Origin: Heterocephalus glaber
Lineage: Eukaryota > Chordata > Mammalia > Rodentia > Bathyergidae
Direction of reading: 5' to 3'
NCBI RefSeq assembly: GCF_000247695.1
Contig: NW_004624734.1
Coordinates: 40,375,232 to 40,439,231 of the forward strand
DNA length: 64,000 nt
Part shown: piece after piece, positions 57,706-64,000 of the stretch
How the letters are laid out: each line of letters starts with the position of its first letter
How positions within the stretch are numbered: the stretch's first letter is position 1
Program-made: the position numbers and the translations under genes
Notes under the pieces: model-generated
What the model was told of the DNA's origin: nothing
Databases searched by the model: none
Seen by the model: the letters and a program-made list of their open reading frames with translations, nothing else

Positions 57706-58095
57706 ACGGTAAGTGAAATAAGTCAGACACCCAAGCTTAAATAAACATCACATGGTTTCTCTTATATGAGAAATCCAAAATATAAATAAATTAAAGAGCA
57801 AAGGAAAAGATGGAGAATAGAAAATAGAGAGATCAATCTTTTGCAAAAGGGAAGGGGGCAGGGCTGCGGATTTAGCTCAGTGGTTCCACAGCCTGCTTCC
57901 CAAGTGCAAGGTCCGGGGTTCGATCACAAACAAACAAACAAACGGAAAGGGACCAAGAGATTGGGGGAGGGCGAGGGAGGGGAGGAAAGAGGGTGAATGG
58001 GAGAATTAAGATGTGTTATGTGCTCTCCACAAGGAGGGAGGTCGTTATGTACTGCAAACATGGGCAAACATGTAATGAAAATACAAATTAAAAGA
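57706..58095 (+). mobile_element. Younger L1 3' end inserted in old L1
   Basis: AAGTGAAATAAGTCAGACAC ... TCTCTTATATGAGAAATCC ... GTAATGAAAATACAAATTAAAA is an L1 3' terminus placed between two mid-ORF2 segments. An ID SINE (about 57863-57945) sits within it. Confidence 0.65.
57863..57945 (+). mobile_element. ID-type SINE
   Basis: GGGCTGCGGATTTAGCTCAG ... GTCCGGGGTTCGATC with an (ACAA)n tail. Confidence 0.88.
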
Positions 58096-58330
58096 ACTTG
58101 GAGGACTCAGCTAAAGCAGTGCTTAGAAGGACATTTATGGCTTTTAATGAATACATTAGAAATGACAGATTAAAAATCAGTACTTTAACCTTTCATTAGG
58201 AAACTAGAAAAAGAAGAACAAATGAAGCTCAAAGTAGATGCAAAAAATAAAAGGCAGTAATCAAGTAAGTGGAAATTCTATTGGTATCAGAAAAAAAATC
58301 CTCAAAGCCAGCATTTCTAGCAAGAAAAAT

Positions 58331-58420
58331 AAGGGCTGGAAATGTAGCTCAGTGGCGCTGTGCCTGCCTGGCAAGCACAAGGTCCTGAGTTCAATCCCCA
58401 GTACCCCCCCCAAAAAAGAG
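58331..58420 (+). mobile_element. ID-type SINE
   Basis: GGGCTGGAAATGTAGCTCAG ... GAGTTCAATCCCCAGTACC with a C-run before the A-tail. Confidence 0.88.
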
Positions 58421-58992
58421 TAATAAATAAAAAGAAAATACAAATGACCAATATTGCATTTTAAAATGTGGTATCACCACACATGCTACTGATATTAAAA
58501 GGAATATATGAGAATATAATGAACAACTTCTGGCCAAGTACTTGGCAACTTAGATAAAATGGAAAAAGCATATTAAAAAGTACAACTTACCAAAACTGAT
58601 ACAAATAGAAATTAAAAACTGGATGCTCTAAATGTTAAAGAAATCATAAAGATCCCACAAAGATAATCCAGGCCCAAAAAATATTTAAGGAGAAATAATG
58701 ATAATTTTTCTTAAATGTTACAAAGATTGGAGAAAAAGAGAACACTTACATACTTGTTTTATGAGAGTGACATAAATCTAACGCTAGAACAAAAATCCTT
58801 TCTTTATATGGAAAAGGTTTTGCATATGTTTTTAGAAAATAATACATTATATATCATAAACTTATGGTCTATTTTAATGTTATAAAACTACAAATAAAAC
58901 ATTAGCCAAATGAATATAAAGATTAAAAAAATAATACATCATGATCAATTATGGTTTGTCAGAGAAAAACTATGTAATTAGTCTGTGTGTCT

Positions 58993-59240
58993 GTGTATGG
59001 TACTGGAGGTTGAACCCAGGACCTTCTCACTGAGACAAATCACCAGCCTGGTGACAGTGGCCTCTCCTTCTCCGTCTCCTTCTCCTTCTCCTTCTCCTTC
59101 TCCTTCTCCTTCTCCCTCCTCCCTCCTCCCTCTTCTTCCTCCCTCCTCCTCCTCCTTCTTTTTTTTTGCAGTAATAGGTATAAAACCCAGGGCCTAACAC
59201 ATGGTAGGCAGGCACTCTATCACTGAGCTACAACCCCATC
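58993..59240 (-). mobile_element. ID-like SINE fragments flanking a (CTTCTC)n tract
   Basis: Reverse ID pieces at 58993-59057 and 59167-59240 with a TTCTCC/TCCTCC microsatellite (about 59066-59165) between. The repeat gives artificial poly-Ser/Pro and poly-Arg frames. Confidence 0.75.
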
Positions 59241-60162
59241 TCTGATTATCTTGATACAGAAAAAAGCATTTGATAGAATCTAATACCTACTTGGGGGAAA
59301 ATGTCTCAGCAAATTAAGAATAGGAGGAAACTTTATTAATCTGACAAAATCTAGCTCTGAAAAAACCCAGCAGTGCAGCTCACTTGTTTAATGCTCCAAT
59401 ATTGAATGTTTCCCCTGTGTGGTGTAGAAAGGATGGAGTTATTTATCCAATGAGAAGAAATCCACATGAGAGGAAATAACGCAGACTTGATCTCTACTTC
59501 ATACACTACACAAAAATTATTCAGGATAGCTCTTCAATATAAATGTCAAACCAAAGCAGTCAAACATCTAAAAGGAAACATAGGAGAATATCTCTATAAC
59601 ATTGGGTGGACAGAGATTTCTTAAACAGGTTAAAAAAGACAATAACCAAAAAAGAAAAAAAATTGGACTTCCTAGAAATTAAGATTAACAATATCAATAG
59701 ATGAATGAAGAGGCAAGTCATGGGCAAGGATAATATTTTTATTTTCTTTTATTAACCTTATCTATCTATCTAACTATCTATCTGTCTACTGAGCGATCTG
59801 TCATAAAGTGTAAGGAATTATACATTTGCGTTCTTGAGTTTAATCCTCAGCAAGAGGGGAAAAAGGAATTTATTCAAATCAAATTAAAAACATTTTAATT
59901 TGATGTCCACAAAGCTTGAACAAGTGCCATACTAAAGAGAATATCCAAATGGCCAGAATATCCAAAATGTCAACATTTTTATGCATTGGGCAAATTAAAT
60001 TAAAACCATAAGGTACCACTGTATATACACCAGAAAGTCTAAAATTTAAGACTGAAAATACTAAGCATTGGGAAGTATGTGGAGCAACTAGAACTCTCAA
60101 ACAATTGCTGGTGGGGATGTAACTTTGGAAAACTGGCTACATCTATTACAGCAAAACATAAA

Positions 60163-60305
60163 AGGTAGACACAGAGGTGCACACCCATAATCCCAACACT
60201 CAGGAGACTGAGGCAGGAGGATTGCAAGTTTGAAGACAGCCTGGGCTACAAAGTTAGTTCAAGTGTAGCCTAGAACATAGTGAGACTTTGTCTCAAAAAA
60301 CAAAA
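60163..60305 (+). mobile_element. B1-type SINE
   Basis: CCCATAATCCCAACACTCAGG, GCTACAAAGTTAGTTCAAGT, TTTGTCTCAAAAAAC. Confidence 0.85.
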
Positions 60306-60312
60306 CAAACAG

Positions 60313-60412
60313 GGCCAGGGATTTAGCTCAGTGGTTCTGGTGCCTGCCTTGAAAGTGCAAGGTTCAGAGTTCGATCCCCGGTACCACCCCCACCAAAAAC
60401 TACCCAACAAAC
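60313..60412 (+). mobile_element. ID-type SINE
   Basis: GGCCAGGGATTTAGCTCAGT ... GTTCGATCCCCGGTACC with tail (CCACCCCCACC); AACAAACAG repeats at both ends. Confidence 0.88.
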
Positions 60413-60592
60413 AGAAAACCTAAACATACACCCCTTTTAGACTCAACAATCTTCTTTGCCAACTTTATTGACAAAAAGTTGATGAAGAACTGACAACAAT
60501 TGTATATATTTACAGTGTAGAATGTGAAGCTTTGATATATGTACATATTGTTAATGATAACCATAGTCAAGCTAACTGTACATCATTATCTT

Positions 60593-60642
60593 TGTGTGTG
60601 TGCGTGTGTGTGTGTGTGTGTGTGTATGTGTGTGTGTGTGTG
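60593..60642 (+). repeat. (GT)n microsatellite
   Basis: About 24 GT units with two changes. Confidence 0.95.
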
Positions 60643-61037
60643 CTATAGTTGCTATACTGAGCAATAGAGCTCCGGAATTTATTCATCCTATCTAACTGAA
60701 ATGTTGGATCTTCTAACATCTCCCCTCCCCTGACTTCTGGCTACACCATTCTACTCTTTGTTTCCATGAGTTTGACTTTTTCAGCTCCTCATGTAAGTGA
60801 GACCATGCAGTACTGATCTTTCAGTTCCTGGTTTATTCCAATTACTATACTGTCCTCCCTGATCATCTATGTTGTTGCAAATAACAGAATTTCCATATTT
60901 TGAAAAGCTGAGTAGTAGTACAGTATGTGTATGTAACATTTGCTTTATTTATTCATCTGTTGGTGAACATTTAAATTGATTCTGTATTTTGGCTGTTGTG
61001 AATAATGCTACAGTGGACATGAGAGAGCAGATAGCTC

Positions 61038-61361
61038 TCTCCACTCTCCGACTTTGGGGAAGAGCCAGAGGTCACACAGTGCCCAGATCCAGTTAATAAA
61101 GTGGATATGGAGACATCCTAATGTCTTTGGGAGCCTGCCTTTCCATAGGATGAGACTTGTCAGCAGCAGTTACTGCATTATTGATCACACCTAATAAAGA
61201 TGTTCATGTAAGAGGACTCCCAGAGCTTCAGAAAGTGGCAATAATGATGGGATAATTGTGTTTGAAGCAAGGGAGAGAATTTTGAGGGTATTAATGGCAA
61301 CATGTCTTTTACTATAATAAAATTTTTTAAAAGATTTAAACATTCACTGTATATTTAGATC
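61038..61361. other. Unidentified 324-base insertion in L1
   Basis: L1 homology stops after AGATAGCTC and resumes near CATAGCTCACAGACCAGAAG. ATAGCTC at 61031-61037 and 61362-61368 may be the target duplication. The insert (GAAGAGCCAGAGGTCACACA ... ACTATAATAAAATTTTTTAAA) matches no family I recognise. Confidence 0.5.
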
Positions 61362-61689
61362 ATAGCTCACAGACCAGAAGTGGGATGGCTGGATTGTATG
61401 ATAGTTCTACTTTTAGATTTTTAAGGAATCTCCATATTGTTTTCCTTAATGGCTATCTTACTTTATGTTCCCACCGATGGAGCACACGTTACCCTTTTTC
61501 CACATTCTCTCCAACACTTGTTATCTTTTATTGTTTTGTTCACAGCCTTTCTAACTAGTGTGAAGCCATAGTTGATTAAGCTTTTAATTTACATTTCCCT
61601 GATGATTAGTAATGTTAAACATTTTTTTATATACCATTTGTACGTTTTCTTTGATGAAGCAATTCTACTACCAGTATAGGGCCAAGAGA

Positions 61690-62200
61690 AATGAGTATAT
61701 GCTCAGTGGAAGACACATACAGTAAGTTCATAACAGCTTAATTCATTATTGTCAAAATAAGAAACAATTCATTGTTCACCAACCAAAGAATAGATAATCT
61801 AATCTATTGTGTAGATATAATTGAAAACAATACAAAATAAAAAAGAATGGATGGATGAATCCTATGGCTATTAAGCTGAGCAAAGGAAGACATAATAAAA
61901 ATTTTATTTCATGTATGTTACATTCAAGGAAAAATGTACTGATATTGATAGAAGTCAGAAGAGTGACTGTGCTTAGGCAGGTGGGTGAAGCTGGAAGGAG
62001 AACTTTTCAAGATAAGAAAATGTTTTATGTATTTAGATTATGGTTATGCGGATGTAAGAAGTCATTGAGTTACATATATGCTTCAGATTCATACACTTTC
62101 CTGTATCATTATATCTACTCTAGATATAATTCAAAAAGACATCAAACTGAATCAATAATAAAAATGAAAAAAGTTTGAATTTACCACATTTTTCCAATCA
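61690..62200 (+). mobile_element. Old L1 3' end
   Basis: GGAAGACACATACAGTAAGTTC, GGTGGGTGAAGCTGGAAGGAG-like blocks and GTAAGAAGTCATTGAGTTAC follow an old L1 3'UTR. Related sequence continues to about 62630. Confidence 0.55.
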
Positions 62201-62272
62201 GACTGGCAAAAATTAAACAGGTATTTAGGAGAAATAGTAGTGTGTACCATAAAGAGAATTACAAAATGGTAG

Positions 62273-62408
62273 CCAGAGGTAGTGGCGCACGCCTGTAATC
62301 TCAGTACTCTGGAGGCTGAGGCAGGAGAATCACTGTGAATTTGAGGCCAGCCTGGGCTACATAGTGAGACCCTGCCTCAAAAAACTGAAACAAAACAAAA
62401 CGAAAATT
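62273..62408 (+). mobile_element. B1-type SINE
   Basis: AGTGGCGCACGCCTGTAATC ... GGCTACATAGTGAGACCCTG; AAAATGGTA on both sides. Confidence 0.9.
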
Positions 62409-62639
62409 ATAAAATGGTACGAAATTTTTGAAGGGCGATATAGCAATATATTTAGAAATTTAACTTTTAGTGATTTAACCAACACAATATTCATATAAGC
62501 ACTGAATGATATAGGTGAAAAGATAATAACAGAATTATTATTTATAACAGAAAAAGACTGACAGGAAAGACATATTCATCAACAAGAAATAGATAAATAA
62601 CATCCATGAAAAATCTTATAGCCATTAAAAAATTTTAGG

Positions 62640-62820
62640 TAGCCAGGTGCCGTGTTGCACACCTGTAATCCTAGCTATTCAGGAGGCTGAGGCAGAAGGG
62701 CAGCAAGTCCAAGGCCAGCCTGGGCAAATTCATGAGACCCTGCCTCAAAATAAAAAATTGAAAGAGTAGGGAATATAGCTCACCAGTACTGTACCCGCGG
62801 GTTCGATACTCAGTACCATA
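62640..62820 (+). mobile_element. B1-dID composite SINE
   Basis: AGCCAGGTGCCGTGTTGCAC ... GTAGGGAATATAGCTCACCAG and GGGTTCGATACTCAGTACC. Confidence 0.85.
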
Positions 62821-62889
62821 TGAAAGGGGGGCACTTTGGACCTACTGGAAAGGAGACTGCAAATTATGTAAACAAAGATGGGAAACGCT

Positions 62890-63040
62890 TTCCAGTCTCT
62901 TAGCCATTCCTTGTCTCAGTTTCTTTATTTGTAAAGTGGAGTTCATACTGTTTCTCCTCTATATCTCACAAGATGAAATATAAGAAAGCCAGTTAAAAAA
63001 TAGAAAGCACTACCGAAATGTGAAGTATTATTTCTGAAAT
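62890..63040 (-). mobile_element. MIR SINE fragment
   Basis: TTGTCTCAGTTTCTTTATTTG, TAAAGTGGAGTTCATACTGT; reverse MIR order. Confidence 0.65.
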
Positions 63041-63094
63041 AACAGTCTTTTGTTAATCAAACATTTGTTTCTCATTTTAAAAAATATTTATTTC

Positions 63095-63150
63095 TCCTGC
63101 CTCAGCATCCTGAGTGCTGGGATTACAGGTGGGCACCGCTACACCTGGCA
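63095..63150 (-). mobile_element. B1-type SINE fragment
   Basis: CTCCTGCCTCAGCATCCTGA, GCTGGGATTACAGGTGGGCA. Confidence 0.75.
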
Positions 63151-63283
63151 AATTTTGTTTCTCTGAAATTAGATTTACTTTCCCTATCACTTATTGAAAC
63201 CAGCTTTTCTCAAAATGTGAGTAGCAGACCAAATATGGGCACCAGATAAGAGGAGCCGTGGGGACATTATTAAAAATATTGAG

Positions 63284-63380
63284 GGCCCGGGGATTTAGCT
63301 CAGTGGTTTTGCCGCCTGCTGCACAAGTGCAAGGACCCGAGTTCGATCTCCGGTACCAAAAAATAAAAAAATAAAAAAAT
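63284..63380 (+). mobile_element. ID-type SINE
   Basis: AAAAATATTGAG at 63272-63283 and 63381-63392; (AAAAAAT)n tail. Confidence 0.92.
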
Positions 63381-63396
63381 AAAAATATTGAGCCCG

Positions 63397-63483
63397 GGGC
63401 TGGGGATTTAGCTCAGTGGCACCGCACTTGGTTTGCAAACGCAAGGTCCTGAGTTCAATCCCCAGTAAGCCCCCCCCCCCAAA
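63397..63483 (+). mobile_element. ID-type SINE inserted next to the previous one
   Basis: ATTGAGCCC(G/A) at 63387-63396 and 63484-63493. Uses a target overlapping the first SINE's duplication; C-run before the A-tail. Confidence 0.9.
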
Positions 63484-63499
63484 ATTGAGCCCAGCCATT

Positions 63500-63600
63500 T
63501 TCAGTGGAGAATGCCTACAGTTCTAGGTCCCGGGGAGGCTGAGGTGAGAGGGTTGCGATTGCTTAAGGCCTCGAGCTTGAAACCCATAAGTAAGACACCA
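63500..63600 (+). mobile_element. B1-type SINE (degenerate)
   Basis: GAGAATGCCTACAGTTCTAG, CGGGGAGGCTGAGGTGAGAGG. Confidence 0.6.
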
Positions 63601-63704
63601 TTGAAAACAGCAACAACACAAATCTGAGCCCAGTTTTGAACCTACCAAAGTTATAGAACCCCTTTTGTAGATGGAAAATGTCATGAAGACAACCACTACC
63701 TCTT

Positions 63705-63777
63705 TTCTTTGCTGCTGGTGATTAAACCCAGAGTCTTGTGCATGCTAAGCAAGCACCTTACAACTGAGCTCCGGCCT
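63705..63777 (-). mobile_element. Old ID-like SINE
   Basis: Reverse: GCTGGTGATTAAACCCAGAG ... CTTACAACTGAGCTCCGGCC. Confidence 0.75.
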
Positions 63778-63878
63778 CAGTCCTCTGCTGCCATTGAGAA
63801 GTTGGGCTGCATTTCATTCCCAGTAGCAGGACTTCAGGTTTGGCTTTGATTTGTTTTGGCTTCTACGGGGAGGCCAGG

Positions 63879-63953
63879 GCGGGGGATTTAGCTCAGTGGT
63901 TCCGGCGCCAGCCTCACAAGCATACCATCCCAAGTTCAATCCCCGGTACCAAA
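63879..63953 (+). mobile_element. ID-type SINE
   Basis: GGCGGGGGATTTAGCTCAGT ... AGTTCAATCCCCGGTACC, very short A-tail; near-consensus and probably young. Confidence 0.88.
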
Positions 63954-64000
63954 AATTGGGCTCTGTGGGAGTCCAGTGGGCTCCCAGAATAGTACAAATG

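Larger units (their letters stand above)
57090..60160 (+). mobile_element. Old L1 ORF2 tract, multiply interrupted
   Basis: Plus-oriented decayed L1. GCAGAATACACATTCTTTTCAA (57443 region), AAAGCAGTGCTTAGAAGGAC (58113 region), GAAAAAAGCATTTGATAGAAT (59260 region) and TGCTGGTGGGGATGTAACTT (60105 region) come in ORF2 order. Interrupted by a younger L1 end, ID SINEs and a C/T-rich repeat. No intact frame. Confidence 0.8.
60420..61660 (-). mobile_element. L1 3' region, interrupted
   Basis: Reverse L1: TGTTGTTGCAAATAACAGAAT, GTTGTGAATAATGCTACAGTGG, then, after a 0.32 kb insert, GAATCTCCATATTGTTTTCC and CCCTGATGATTAGTAATGTT. A GT repeat lies at 60593-60642. Confidence 0.8.

Noticed and set aside
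58985..59215. Poly-(Ser-Pro) / poly-Arg repeat proteins
   Set aside because: Products of a (CTTCTC)n microsatellite between SINE fragments.

Overview
This is mammalian nuclear DNA, from a rodent. It has split genes with GT/AG introns and CpG islands at promoters, and it is dense with 7SL-derived B1 SINEs and tRNA-Ala-derived ID SINEs. Three SINE forms recur: (i) a young ID-type monomer with box A GGATTTAGCTCAGTGG and box B GTTCRATCCC, ending in ACCAAAA; (ii) B1-type elements, many with an internal duplication (GTGAGTTCAAGGCCAGCCT); (iii) a dimeric B1-dID form in which an ID-like right half follows B1. This mix points to a squirrel-related or castorimorph lineage. A beaver-like genome is my best guess, because I see no IDL-Geo right monomer as in kangaroo rats and pocket gophers. 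The genus is inference.

Two genes are recognisable, head to head, in the order known at human 14q23. On the minus strand, positions 13879-13791 are coding exon 1 of MNAT1 (MAT1, CAK/TFIIH assembly factor), inside a CpG island. Everything left of it is MNAT1 intron 1, and exon 2 is not in the window. On the plus strand, SIX4 lies in three coding exons (22328-23151, 25598-26280, 30330-31126) encoding 767 residues with a SIX domain, a K50-type homeodomain and a long C-terminal activation region. Its 3'UTR runs about 3.6 kb to a poly(A) signal at 34708. Right of that is the start of the SIX4-SIX1 intergenic region; SIX1 is not reached.

Layout: 1-13.8 kb is MNAT1 intron 1, with a broken L1, many SINEs, an old DNA transposon and MaLR-type LTR sequence. 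13.56-14.1 kb is the MNAT1 CpG island. 14.1-21.8 kb is the spacer, with SINEs, MIR, L2, a U6-like remnant and a candidate promoter/exon at 17.65-18.06 kb carrying a perfect RFX X-box palindrome. 21.9-24.7 kb is the SIX4 CpG island. 20.7-28.2 kb and 30.2-35.0 kb are almost free of SINEs. 35-64 kb is repeat-rich and gene-free, holding L2, L1, several ERVL-MaLR LTRs (two solo LTRs with clean target duplications), a KRAB zinc-finger processed pseudogene (50.93-52.37 kb) and a nested L1 tract (57-62 kb).

I found no undescribed gene system. The most informative unexpected items are the KRAB-ZNF retropseudogene with preserved target duplication, an apparent 'tail-only' retroinsertion at 48.7 kb, composite SINE insertions sharing a single target duplication, and the X-box promoter-like segment between MNAT1 and SIX4.
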